This document shows, one piece after another, positions 54,277-62,658 of a DNA stretch of 64,000 bases; positions within the stretch are counted from its first letter, which is position 1, and every line of letters begins with the position of its first letter. The notes beneath the pieces were generated by a model. That model worked only from the letters and a program-made list of their open reading frames with translations, was not told the origin of the DNA and did no database searches. This stretch comes from Mycobacterium sp. PSTR-4-N (GTDB taxonomy: Bacteria > Actinomycetota > Actinomycetes > Mycobacteriales > Mycobacteriaceae): the NCBI RefSeq assembly GCF_022348085.1, contig NZ_JAKRFN010000015.1:79117-143116 (forward strand), in the 5' to 3' direction. The position numbers were made by a program, and so were the translations under genes.

Positions 54277-55479
54277 TCAGGAGTCGTCGAGCATCTCCTC
54301 AAGATCTTCGGTCGTCGGGGTGCCGGCACCGGGCAGCACCAGCGACGCATCGGGTGCCCATCCCACGTAGACCTCGTCGCCGGGGCGCAGCATCGGCAGA
54401 TCCTGCTCGGGTCCCACGTGGGCGATCACCGTGGATTCGTCGGGCGCGGCGAGCGAGAGCCGCACCACCGGACCCTGGAACGTCAGATCGGTCACCGTCG
54501 CGCGGACGCCGACGGCGTCGCCGGTGGGGGCGTCCATGCTGACCCGCACGCGTTCCGGGCGCACCATCAGTGTGGCTTGGCCACCGGGTTCGATCGTGGT
54601 GTCGCCGGGACGAGCCTTGAGCGTGGAGCCGAGGACGTCGATCTCGACGTAGTCGCGGTTGACGCGGCCCGTCTGGCGGCCCGACCACAGGTTGGCCTGG
54701 CCGATGAAGCTCGCCACGAAAACCGTCGAGGGTCGGTCGTAGATCTCGGTCGGGGAGCCGATCTGGTCGACGTTGCCGGCGTTCATGACCGCGATGCGGT
54801 CACTCATCGTCAGCGCTTCTTCCTGGTCGTGGGTGACGTAGATGAAGGTGATGCCGACTTCGCGCTGGATTCGCTTCAACTCGAACTGCATGGCGTGGCG
54901 CAGTTTGAGGTCGAGGGCGCCCAGGGGCTCGTCGAGCAGCAGGGCGCTCGGGTAGTTCACCAGTGCTCGCGCGAGTGCGACGCGCTGTTGCTGCCCGCCC
55001 GACAGTTGGGCGGGTTTGCGTTCGGCGAAGTCGGTCAGCCGCACGATCTCGAGGAGTTCGTCGACGCGCTTGCGGACTTCCTGCTTGTCCTTCTTCGCGC
55101 TGCGCGGTCCGTAGGCGACGTTGTCCCACACCGTCATGTGCGGGAACAGCGCGTAGTGCTGGAAGACGGTGTTGACGTTGCGCTTGTTCGGCGGGGTCTT
55201 CGAGACGTCGCGACCCTCGAGGCGGATGGCGCCTTCTGTCGGGGTCTCGAATCCGGCGATCATTCGCAGCGTGGTCGTCTTACCGCACCCGGAGGGCCCG
55301 AGCATGGAGAAGAACTCGCCCTGCGCGATCGTGAAGTCGGCGTCAGCGACAGCGACGTAGTCGCCGAAGCGCTTCGTGACGTGGTCTATCTCGATCACGG
55401 GGCCGCTCTTGGCGCGGGTCGCATCGCGTCCCGCAGACCCTGACGTCTGGTCTGCAGCGGTGGTGTGTGTGCCGGTCAG
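54277..55479 (-). CDS. potA: Polyamine-type ABC transporter ATPase (PotA-like), probable CTG start
   Basis: ATPase core begins IEIDHVTKRFGDYVAVADAD; Walker A GPSGCGKTTTL, normal Q loop VFQHYALFPHMTV, signature LSGGQQQRVALARAL, Walker B ALLLDEPLGALD and a C-terminal OB regulatory domain. The first usual start in frame is GTG at 55398, with no good ribosome site. Upstream the frame stays open to a CTG at 55479 that has GAGGAGG exactly seven bases before it; translation from there gives 400 aa with a leader LTGTHTTAADQTSGSAGR. The CTG start is therefore proposed (373 aa from GTG is the alternative). First gene of the pot-type operon. Confidence 0.85.
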   Translation of the reverse strand: MTGTHTTAADQTSGSAGRDATRAKSGPVIEIDHVTKRFGDYVAVADADFTIAQGEFFSMLGPSGCGKTTTLRMIAGFETPTEGAIRLEGRDVSKTPPNKRNVNTVFQHYALFPHMTVWDNVAYGPRSAKKDKQEVRKRVDELLEIVRLTDFAERKPAQLSGGQQQRVALARALVNYPSALLLDEPLGALDLKLRHAMQFELKRIQREVGITFIYVTHDQEEALTMSDRIAVMNAGNVDQIGSPTEIYDRPSTVFVASFIGQANLWSGRQTGRVNRDYVEIDVLGSTLKARPGDTTIEPGGQATLMVRPERVRVSMDAPTGDAVGVRATVTDLTFQGPVVRLSLAAPDESTVIAHVGPEQDLPMLRPGDEVYVGWAPDASLVLPGAGTPTTEDLEEMLDDS

Positions 55480-55767
55480 CGGGGATCCTCCTCGAACGTC
55501 GGCCGTCGTGGCCGCTATAAACCTTCGCGGATCGCGTCGCCGTTGGCAACCGTTTCCGCAACGAATTTACATTTCTACAATGGAATCCTTCGCCGAACCG
55601 GGCATCCGTTGCGAGAATCGGCGAGATTTCGGGTTAAGGGACGCGGGACATCCACGCCTGACCCGGGAGCTTCCGATCGGCGGACTTCGCTATCTGTATG
55701 AGTGTGCCGCGCGAGTATGGCGTTCGTCGCCGTTTACCGGGGTGAGTCGGCGGGGTAGTGAGGGCTC
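55480..55767. other. 288-bp intergenic region upstream of potA and the SRPBCC gene
   Basis: Divergent control region. It holds an AT-rich patch near 55560-55590 unlike its surroundings, TATAAA near 55515, and the GAGGAGG ribosome site for potA. No convincing gene: a frame from the ATG near 55579 shows no coding character. Promoters cannot be placed precisely. Confidence 0.6.
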
Positions 55768-56208
55768 ATGGCCACAGTCGACGTATCCGTGACCTCGGAC
55801 CTGAGCCCCGAGCGGGCCTGGACTCTGGCGTCAGACCTGAGCCGCTTCGAGGAGTGGCTGACCATCTTCGGCGGATGGAAGAGCCCCGTGCCCGACGAGA
55901 TTGACGTCGACACCCAGGTGTCCTCGCTCATCAAGGTCAAAGGATTCCGCAACATCATCCACTGGCGCGTCACGCGATACGACGAGCCCAAAGAGATCGA
56001 ACTCATGGGCAACGGACGGGGCGGCGTCAGCATCGGGCTGAGCCTTCAGGTCGAGCCCCGCGACGGCGGCGAAGGACGTGGCTCGTCGTTCCGCGTGGTG
56101 GCCGACCTCTCGGGTGGTCTGCTGAACACCCCGGTCGGAAGCGTCGTCGCGCGGGTGATCAAGGGAGACGTGAAGCGCTCGGTGTGCAACCTCGCCGAGC
56201 TCGGTTAA
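55768..56208 (+). CDS. SRPBCC (START-like) family protein
   Basis: 146 aa. ATVDVSVTSDLSPERAWTLAS and FEEWLTIFGGWKSPVPDEI at the N-terminus, then a long helix at the end (NTPVGSVVARVIKGDVKRSVCNLAEL), as in polyketide cyclase/dehydrase-like SRPBCC proteins that bind hydrophobic ligands. ATG at 55768 with GTGAGGG upstream. Its stop overlaps the convergent MFS stop. Confidence 0.85.
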   Translation: MATVDVSVTSDLSPERAWTLASDLSRFEEWLTIFGGWKSPVPDEIDVDTQVSSLIKVKGFRNIIHWRVTRYDEPKEIELMGNGRGGVSIGLSLQVEPRDGGEGRGSSFRVVADLSGGLLNTPVGSVVARVIKGDVKRSVCNLAELG

Positions 56209-57635
56209 CCCCACTCGTGGTTCATCGCCCGTGTCTCGTGACGCGCATTCGGCGCGGGTGACGTAGACCGGGGCCGGGACGCGGCGATCAGCACCATCGC
56301 CAGCAAGGCGGTGACCGCGCCCGCGGTGAAGATCGCGACGAAGCTGCTCTCCAGCGGGACGCCGGCCGCATCGGTACGACCCAGCAGAACCGCGACCACC
56401 GCGGCCGCGGTCGAGCTGCCCACGGTGCGTGCGATCGCGTTCATCCCCGTCGCAACGCCGGTCTCTCCGGCGGCGCTGTCTCCGACGACCAGCGCGGGCA
56501 GGGCCCCGTATCCCAGGCTGATGTAGCCATTGGCCAGCACGCTGGCGATGATCACCTGCCAGGGCGCCGAGTGCAGGAAGGCGGCCAGGACGAATCCGAC
56601 GATGCCGGCCACCGCGGCCACGACCAGCACCGGACGCGCGCCGAACCGGTCGATGAACCGACCGCTGACCAGGGCGACGACGAAGCCGGTGACGGCTCCG
56701 GGCAGGAGATACACGACGCTGGCCTGCAGCACGGTCGCACCGAAGCCGTAACCGCCGGGGCCGTCCGGCATCTGGACGAACTGCGTGAGGCCGAGGAACG
56801 CGAAGTAGAGACCCATCCCGACGAACACGGTGGCCACGTTGGTGAGCAGCATCGAGCGCCGCGCCAGCATCTGCGTCGACACCAGCGGCTGGCTGACCCG
56901 CCGCTCCCACCTCCACCAACCGATGAGCACGATCACACCGCCCGCCGCGCAGGCGACGGTCCGCGGCGAGGCCCACCCCCACGAATGACCTTGCGTGATG
57001 GACAGCAACACCGCCGACAGGCCCGCCGCGAGCCCGAGCGCGCCGATCCAATCGATCCTGCCCGCCGCAGAGCGCGGCCGGTTCGGCACGACAGCGATCA
57101 CGATCGCCAGCACGACCACGGTGAATCCGGTCGTCAGCCAGAACACCCGGTGGTACCCCGCGTCCCCGCTCATCAGCAGACCCACCACGACAAGACCTGC
57201 ACCACCACCGAACCCCAACGTCCCCGACAGCACGGCCATCGCAGAGCCGATGCGAGCTTCGGGCAGTTCCTCGCGCAGGATCGCGATGCTGACCGGATAC
57301 AGCGCGAACGAGGCGGCCTGCAGGACCCGCGCGAACACGAGCAGCGGCAGCGACGTCGTCGTCGCCGCCAGCAGGGAGCCGGCGAGGACGACGGCCAGCA
57401 CCGCCAACAGCACGTGCTTCTTGCGGTGCAGGTCGGCGAGACGGCCGATCAGCGGTGTGGCCGCTGCCGCCGCGAGGAGGTTGGCGGTCACGACCCAGCT
57501 GACTGCGACCGTCGATGCATCGAGTTGGTCGGCGATCACGCCCAGCACCGGCACCACCGCGGTCTGCAGCACGGCGACGGTTAGGACCACGACGCTGAGG
57601 CCGATGACGAGGAGGCGGGGCCTGCTGTGTGCCAC
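56205..57635 (-). CDS. MFS transporter (DHA2/EmrB-like)
   Basis: 476 aa, about fourteen hydrophobic segments. RLLVIGLSVVVLTVAVLQTAV opens the first; LADLHRKKHVLLAV is motif A; DWIGALGLAAGLSAVLLSITQG the central loop; RFIDRFGARPVLVV a second motif A. Typical multidrug exporter architecture. GTG at 57635 is chosen by homology and a GGAG upstream; a GTG two codons earlier is possible. Divergent from the cytosine-type permease. Confidence 0.88.
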   Translation of the reverse strand: MAHSRPRLLVIGLSVVVLTVAVLQTAVVPVLGVIADQLDASTVAVSWVVTANLLAAAAATPLIGRLADLHRKKHVLLAVLAVVLAGSLLAATTTSLPLLVFARVLQAASFALYPVSIAILREELPEARIGSAMAVLSGTLGFGGGAGLVVVGLLMSGDAGYHRVFWLTTGFTVVVLAIVIAVVPNRPRSAAGRIDWIGALGLAAGLSAVLLSITQGHSWGWASPRTVACAAGGVIVLIGWWRWERRVSQPLVSTQMLARRSMLLTNVATVFVGMGLYFAFLGLTQFVQMPDGPGGYGFGATVLQASVVYLLPGAVTGFVVALVSGRFIDRFGARPVLVVAAVAGIVGFVLAAFLHSAPWQVIIASVLANGYISLGYGALPALVVGDSAAGETGVATGMNAIARTVGSSTAAAVVAVLLGRTDAAGVPLESSFVAIFTAGAVTALLAMVLIAASRPRSTSPAPNARHETRAMNHEWG

Positions 57636-57746
57636 GCCCACTCCGATCGTTAGGACATCTCGATTTCGATCGATTATGGACTCCCGTTCGGCCGGGCCGG
57701 TAACCCGGGGCCGGTGGGGGGCCGGCGTCCGTGATCGAATGTGGCT

Positions 57747-59156
57747 ATGGCTCAGGGAAGCTCGCCGCAGGTCCGATCCGCCGCTCTGACCGGGTCGGTC
57801 TTCACCGGCCATCGACCGACGGGCGCCGGCGATCTGTCGGTGGAGACGCACGGCATCGCGCCCATTCCGACCGATCAGCGTTACGGCGGTCCCGGCCGCC
57901 TCTTCACGGTGTGGTTCGCACCGCAGGTGAACATGACGGCCGTCTTCACCGGCACGTTGGCGATCGCGCTGGGCCTCGGGTTCTGGCTGGGCATGCTCGC
58001 GATGCTGATCGGCACCCTCCTCGGCTCCCTGGTGGTCGGATACCTATCGACCTGGGGGCCGCGAACCGGTGCCGGTCAGCTGCCCAACGCCCGCATGGCC
58101 TTCGGCGGAACTGTGGTGGTTCCTGCTGCGCTGCAGTGGATCTCGTCGATCGCATGGGATGCCCTGGTGGGGTTGTTCGGGGGCGAGGCGTTGTCGGTTC
58201 TGCTCGGGATCCCGTTCTGGGCCGCGGTGCTGATCGTGCTGGGTGTCCAGGGCGTGGTGGGTGTGTTCGGCTACGAGTTGATCCACCGACTGCAAGCCGT
58301 CCTGACGGTGGTGCTGTTCGTGACGTTCGTCGTGTTCACCGTCAAGCTGATCGGCGGCCATGACATCGTGGCACCGGCCACGGCGGCGGGGCCGGACCTG
58401 ATCGCGGCCTTCGTGCTCGAGGTGACGATCGCGTTCAGCCTGGCGGTGTCCTGGGCGACCTACGCCGCCGATTTCAGTCGTTACCTGCCCGCCGACGTCT
58501 CCCGGGCCAAGGTGTTCGCGTTCACCGCGGCGGGTCTGCTGCTGGCGTACTCGTTCGTACAGGGCATCGGGATCGCGGCGGCCGAGCTGGTGGGTGAGCA
58601 GACCGCCGTGGGGGTGCGCTCGGTGATGGGCGGTGGCGTGCTGGGCGCCCTGGCGCTGCTGGTGATCGCGATCGCGTCCATCGGCTCCGGGGTGATGAAC
58701 GATTACAGCGGGTCGCTCGCCCTGCAGACCGTCGGAGTCCGGGTGCGTAGACCGGTTTCCGCGGTGATCGTCACCGTCCTCGCCTTCGCCCTGATCCTGT
58801 GGCTCCACGCCGCCGATACCGCGCAACGCTTCACCGATGTGCTCCTGCTCGTCAGCTACTGGATTCCGGCGTTCGTCGTGGTGCTGGTGATCGACTGGCG
58901 GATCCGGATGGCTGGGCGCGACATCGTCGACCCGTCCGAGGAATCCACGAACCGGCGCGACGCGGCCGCCGCGTTGATCGTGTTCCTCCTGGCCTATCTG
59001 ATCGCGGTGCCCTTCATGAACACCACGCTGATCCAGGGGCCGATCGCGACAGCCTGGCACGGGGCCGACATCGCTTATTTCGTGAACGCCGCAGCAGCGG
59101 CCGTGCTCTACGGCGGCTACCGAATCGTCACGGGCCGCAGTCGCCGGTTTCGGTAG
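57747..59156 (+). CDS. Purine-cytosine permease family transporter (CodB-like)
   Basis: 469 aa, twelve hydrophobic segments. ETHGIAPIPTDQRYGGPGRL before the first segment, FAPQVNMTAVFTGTLA, and GPRTGAGQLPNARMAFG are the NCS1 signature; ATYAADFSRYLP and GSGVMNDYSGSLALQ mark segments 6 and 8. Imports a nucleobase or related compound. No salvage enzyme lies nearby. ATG 57747 preferred over GTG 57741. Confidence 0.9.
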   Translation: MAQGSSPQVRSAALTGSVFTGHRPTGAGDLSVETHGIAPIPTDQRYGGPGRLFTVWFAPQVNMTAVFTGTLAIALGLGFWLGMLAMLIGTLLGSLVVGYLSTWGPRTGAGQLPNARMAFGGTVVVPAALQWISSIAWDALVGLFGGEALSVLLGIPFWAAVLIVLGVQGVVGVFGYELIHRLQAVLTVVLFVTFVVFTVKLIGGHDIVAPATAAGPDLIAAFVLEVTIAFSLAVSWATYAADFSRYLPADVSRAKVFAFTAAGLLLAYSFVQGIGIAAAELVGEQTAVGVRSVMGGGVLGALALLVIAIASIGSGVMNDYSGSLALQTVGVRVRRPVSAVIVTVLAFALILWLHAADTAQRFTDVLLLVSYWIPAFVVVLVIDWRIRMAGRDIVDPSEESTNRRDAAAALIVFLLAYLIAVPFMNTTLIQGPIATAWHGADIAYFVNAAAAAVLYGGYRIVTGRSRRFR

Positions 59157-59196
59157 CGTCGGGTGCAGTAGCCGCCGCCAGGAAGGATTGACCGAG

Positions 59197-59676
59197 ATGC
59201 CCTCGAAGACTCTTGCCAAGACCGCCGGTGCTGCGCTCGCCACCGCTGTCGTCGGCGGGCTGGCCAGCAGGCCCGCTCAATCGCCGTGGTACACGCGCCT
59301 GAAGAAGCCGTCCTTTCAACCCCCGGCTCAGGCGTTCCCGATCGTATGGCCGATCCTCTACACCGATATCGCAGTGGTCTCGGCGTCGACGATCGACACC
59401 CTCGAGGAGCAGGGCAGGCATGACGAAGCGCGCTCCTACACCCGTGCGCTGGCGGCCAATCTCGTGCTCAACGCCGGGTGGAGCTGGATCTTCTTCAATC
59501 AGCGCCGGCTCGGCACCGCCGCAGTGGCGGCCGCGGCATTGGCCGTCAGCAGCACCGATCTGACTCGCCGTGCCGCGGCGGTGCAGCCGGCGGCCGGGGC
59601 GGCGCTCGCCCCCTACCCTCTGTGGTGCGCCTTCGCGACGGCGTTGTCGAGCCGCATCTGGCAACTCAACCGTTAG
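59197..59676 (+). CDS. TspO/MBR family protein
   Basis: 159 aa, five membrane helices. SPWYTRLKKPSFQPPAQAFPIVWPILY and LNAGWSWIFFNQRRLG are TspO hallmarks (tryptophan-rich sensory protein). Binds porphyrins or related ligands in other bacteria. ATG 59197 with AGGAAGGA upstream; a TTG at 59188 is too close to it. Its stop overlaps the convergent monooxygenase stop. Confidence 0.88.
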   Translation: MPSKTLAKTAGAALATAVVGGLASRPAQSPWYTRLKKPSFQPPAQAFPIVWPILYTDIAVVSASTIDTLEEQGRHDEARSYTRALAANLVLNAGWSWIFFNQRRLGTAAVAAAALAVSSTDLTRRAAAVQPAAGAALAPYPLWCAFATALSSRIWQLNR

Positions 59677-60986
59677 GGGCGGCTCAGTTCCACGGTTGGT
59701 CGGTGGGCCGGTGCTGTCCGGGACGCGCCGATCGACGCCAGGATCTCGCCGCTACGAATCGCGATGTTCGACAGCAGCGACGAGGTCAGTCCGTGGGTGT
59801 GCTCCGTGTTCCCCTGCACGTAGAGTCCGCCCGCGGTGGACGGCTCGGTGACGAGCCGATAGTCCCGCGTCACCGCGGGGCGCCCGTCGGTGTAGACCAG
59901 GTCGGCGTGCAGCGGGCCGAGGATGGCGCCGAGTGCGGCGGGGGTGAATCCCGTCGCGTAGATCACTGCGTCGCAATCGATTCGGTGGATCGAGCCGGTC
60001 GGGTGGTGGCGGATGTCCACGGAGATGCCGTCGTCGTGTTCGTCGGTTCCGCACACGCTGGACGCGCCCCGCAGGTACAGCCGTCGTTCGCCGGTGACCC
60101 GCTCGGCGTACTCGCGGGCGTAGAGATCCTCGATGAGCGGCATGTCGACCGCGGAGTAGTTGGTGCTGCGGTGGTAGTCGAGCAGTTGACGGCGAATGGG
60201 CGGACTGGCGCTGTAGAAGTCATCGACGGCGTCCGGATCGAAGACTCGGTTGGCGAACGGGCTGTCGTCCGCGGGGCTGTAGCCGTATTTGGCGAAAACC
60301 CCGTGCACCTCGACGGCGTCGAGATCATGGAGGTAGGCGCACACCTCGGCTGCGCTCTGTCCGGCGCCCACGACGACGAACCGGTTGTGGCGTCTGGTCG
60401 GCAAGCGGTCGAGATCGTGGAGGAAGTTGTGGTTGTGGATCTTTCGTGCCGACGGGGTGACATCGGGGGGAAGTTGGGGTTGCAGTCCACCGGCGATCAC
60501 CACGTTGCGCGCCCGCAGCGTACCGGCATGGGCGCCCGTCACCTCGATCTCGAAGTACTCGCCGACATCGCGCACTCCGGTGACTCGTGAGCCGTAGTAC
60601 ACCGGGGCCGCGACCTTGTCTGCCGCCCAGCGCAGGTAGTCGTGGAACTCGACGCGCGTCGGGAAGAACGTCTTGTAGTTGATGAACTCGGTCAGACGTC
60701 CCCGGTCGGTCAGGTAGTTCAAGAAGGTGAACTCACTGGTCGGGTTGCGCCGAGTGGCGAGATCTTTCAGAAACGAGATCTGCATGGTCGCACCGGGGAT
60801 CAACATGCCGGTGTGCCAACCGAACTCCGATTTGGCCTCCACGAACTGGGCCGTCACCGGCGCGGTCGAGGTGTCGTTGTGCTCGCGCACGGCGATCGCC
60901 AGCGCGAGGTTGGACGGGCCGAAGCCGACACCCACGAGGTCGAGTACCTGCTCGGAGCCCGAGGGTCTGCCGAATGTCGTCATCAT
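59673..60986 (-). CDS. L-ornithine N5-monooxygenase (siderophore biosynthesis)
   Basis: 437 aa flavin N-hydroxylase. FAD motif VGVGFGPSNLALAIAV, KSEFGWHTGMLIPGATMQISF and the NADPH motif VVVGAGQSAAEVC, with a late VIYATGFTP, are those of the PvdA/SidA/MbtG group. It makes N5-hydroxyornithine, the hydroxamate precursor of exochelin. Its ATG overlaps the stop of panD, so hydroxyornithine and beta-alanine supply are coupled. A mycobactin-type lysine hydroxylase (MbtG) is the alternative but the setting favours exochelin. Confidence 0.9.
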   Translation of the reverse strand: MMTTFGRPSGSEQVLDLVGVGFGPSNLALAIAVREHNDTSTAPVTAQFVEAKSEFGWHTGMLIPGATMQISFLKDLATRRNPTSEFTFLNYLTDRGRLTEFINYKTFFPTRVEFHDYLRWAADKVAAPVYYGSRVTGVRDVGEYFEIEVTGAHAGTLRARNVVIAGGLQPQLPPDVTPSARKIHNHNFLHDLDRLPTRRHNRFVVVGAGQSAAEVCAYLHDLDAVEVHGVFAKYGYSPADDSPFANRVFDPDAVDDFYSASPPIRRQLLDYHRSTNYSAVDMPLIEDLYAREYAERVTGERRLYLRGASSVCGTDEHDDGISVDIRHHPTGSIHRIDCDAVIYATGFTPAALGAILGPLHADLVYTDGRPAVTRDYRLVTEPSTAGGLYVQGNTEHTHGLTSSLLSNIAIRSGEILASIGASRTAPAHRPTVELSRP

Positions 60987-61390
60987 GCTCCTGCCATCTG
61001 ATCGAGCGCGCCGGGAACGGGCTCCGACGGGTCCGTCCCCAAGCCGACGATGCGATTGGCGGCGTCGACGTGGACGACCGCGCTGCGGTGACGCGCCAGG
61101 TCCGACTGCGGCACGCCGACGAAGGACATGATGATCACCAGGTTGCCGGGTGAAACCAGATGTGCTGCCGCGCCGTTGATTCCGATGACTCCCGAACCGG
61201 CGTGGCCGGTTATCGCGTAGGTGACCAGTCGCGCGCCCGAGGTGACGTCGACGACGTGCACCTGTTCGCCCTCGACGATCCCTGCCGCCGACATCAGATC
61301 CGCATCGATCGTGATCGATCCCACGTAGTGCAGGTCGGCCTGGGTGACCGTCGCCCTGTGGATCTTGCCTCCGAGCATTGTGCGCAGCAT
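60983..61390 (-). CDS. panD: Aspartate 1-decarboxylase within a siderophore cluster
   Basis: 135 aa pyruvoyl enzyme that converts L-aspartate to beta-alanine. Starts MLRTMLGGKIHRATVTQADL; autocleavage site Gly24-Ser25 in YVGSITID is intact, as are SGARLVTYAITG and GINGAAAHLVSPGNLVII. Stop overlaps the ATG of the ornithine N-hydroxylase. panD normally sits with pantothenate genes; here it is in a siderophore operon, so it probably provides the beta-alanine residue of an exochelin-type peptide. ATG 61390 follows GGAGG; an earlier GTG six codons upstream is not expected. Confidence 0.92.
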   Translation of the reverse strand: MLRTMLGGKIHRATVTQADLHYVGSITIDADLMSAAGIVEGEQVHVVDVTSGARLVTYAITGHAGSGVIGINGAAAHLVSPGNLVIIMSFVGVPQSDLARHRSAVVHVDAANRIVGLGTDPSEPVPGALDQMAGA

Positions 61391-61422
61391 CCCGCCTCCA
61401 TCCGTCACCGCTGGCCGATAGA

Positions 61423-61441
61423 TAAGGCTAGCCTATGTTTA
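61423..61441. promoter_or_regulatory. IdeR-like iron box before panD
   Basis: TAAGGCTAGCCTATGTTTA matches the 19-bp IdeR/DtxR consensus (TTAGGTTAGCCTAACCTAA) at 13 positions, with a perfect AGGCTAGCCT core. Lies 33 bp before panD; expected to repress panD and the N-hydroxylase when iron is ample. Confidence 0.6.
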
Positions 61442-61559
61442 GTGTCGTGCAAGCTCTACGTCGACCCCGGCCGTCGTGTCAAAGATGTTGGTAGCCAACG
61501 AGGCCGACAGTGGAGCACGGGGGTGATCGGCGCGATCGGCTCTGGCGGGCGCTAGAAAG

Positions 61560-61578
61560 TTAACCGAGCCTAAGCTAA
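61560..61578. promoter_or_regulatory. IdeR-like iron box before the siderophore-binding protein gene
   Basis: TTAACCGAGCCTAAGCTAA matches the IdeR/DtxR consensus at 14 of 19 positions, 41 bp before the GTG of the binding-protein gene. Confidence 0.65.
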
Positions 61579-61618
61579 TCTGCACGCGCCAGTCATACCG
61601 AACGAAGGGGAAACCAGC

Positions 61619-62608
61619 GTGACCGAGCAGCAACATCGTCAGCGTCACAGAGGGCGCGCCGGCGCGACCGTACTGGCAGCGTTGCTGCTCGTCGCCGCGC
61701 TGGTGGGGTGTGGATCGTCGTCGACCCAGGCGCCGCAGGCGCAGACCGTGACGATCGCCCACAAGTTCGGCGAGACGAAGGTTCCCGCCGATCCCCAGCG
61801 GGTGGTGACCGTCGGCTGGACCGATCAGGACTTCGTCCTGCCCTTCGGGGTGATCCCCGTCAGCACACGGGAGTTCTTCACCGAGTACAACGGCTACCCG
61901 TGGGTTCAGGCGGCGACCGACGGCAAGGGTGTCACCACCTGGGGCGCCGACACCATCGACTTCGAAGCGATCGCCGCACAGAAGCCCGACGTGATCTTCG
62001 CGATCTACGAGACCATCGACCGGCAGACCTACGACCGGTTGTCGTCGATTGCGCCCACGGTGATCCAGTCCGGCGACTACGCCGACGAGGAGACACCCTG
62101 GGACGTCCAGCTGCTCACCACCGGCACCGCGCTCGGGAAGAAGGACCAGGCCGAGAAACTGGTCGCCGAGGTGAAGGGCAAGATCGCCGACGCACGCGCT
62201 GCTCACCCGGAGTTCGACGGCAAGACGTTGGTCGTCGACTTCGGCCCGGAGAGCGGCGGGCATTACCTGCTGCCCGAGAACGACCCTCGCCGTTCGCTGT
62301 TCACCGCCCTGGGCTTCAAGACGCAGGACGTCGACGGTGACATCAGCGAGGAACGGCTCGACCTGCTCGACAAAGACGTGTTGTTCGTCAACGGTGCCAC
62401 CCGGGAGCAGATGATGGCGTCGCCGGCGTTCGCTCGGCTGGGCGTGGTGCGGGACGGGCGCACGCTCTACACCACCTTCGAGTCGAACCTCAGCGGTGCG
62501 CTCACCTACAGCGGCCCACAGGCACTGTTGTACGCGCTCGACGTGCTCACCCCGCAGCTGGCCAATGCGCTGGCAGGGCGGCCGGTCGCCGACCTCGCCA
62601 ACGCCTGA
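61619..62608 (+). CDS. Iron-siderophore ABC transporter substrate-binding lipoprotein
   Basis: 329 aa. Signal peptide with lipobox LVGC near residue 31. Mature domain: IAHKFGETKVPADPQRVVTV, VIFAIYETIDRQTYDRLSSIAPTV and SGALTYSGPQALLYALDVL are typical of FecB/FepB class III binding proteins. Probably captures ferric exochelin-type siderophore (FxuD role). GTG 61619 with GAAGGGGA upstream; preceded by an IdeR-like box and convergent with the NRPS gene. Confidence 0.9.
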   Translation: MTEQQHRQRHRGRAGATVLAALLLVAALVGCGSSSTQAPQAQTVTIAHKFGETKVPADPQRVVTVGWTDQDFVLPFGVIPVSTREFFTEYNGYPWVQAATDGKGVTTWGADTIDFEAIAAQKPDVIFAIYETIDRQTYDRLSSIAPTVIQSGDYADEETPWDVQLLTTGTALGKKDQAEKLVAEVKGKIADARAAHPEFDGKTLVVDFGPESGGHYLLPENDPRRSLFTALGFKTQDVDGDISEERLDLLDKDVLFVNGATREQMMASPAFARLGVVRDGRTLYTTFESNLSGALTYSGPQALLYALDVLTPQLANALAGRPVADLANA

Positions 62609-62624
62609 CATCCACCTCGACACA

Positions 62625-62649
62625 CCCCGCCGGCGCGATGCCGGCGGGG
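62625..62649. terminator. Bidirectional terminator
   Basis: Perfect 10-bp stem CCCCGCCGGC / GCCGGCGGGG with 5-base loop, flanked by GACAC/GTGTC that can extend it. It lies between the stops of the binding-protein gene and the convergent NRPS gene. Confidence 0.8.
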
Positions 62650-62658
62650 TTCGTCGTG

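Noticed and set aside
55579..55767. Open frame from the ATG near 55579 in the potA upstream region
   Set aside because: No ribosome site, no family similarity, Arg-rich translation, and overlap into the SRPBCC gene.
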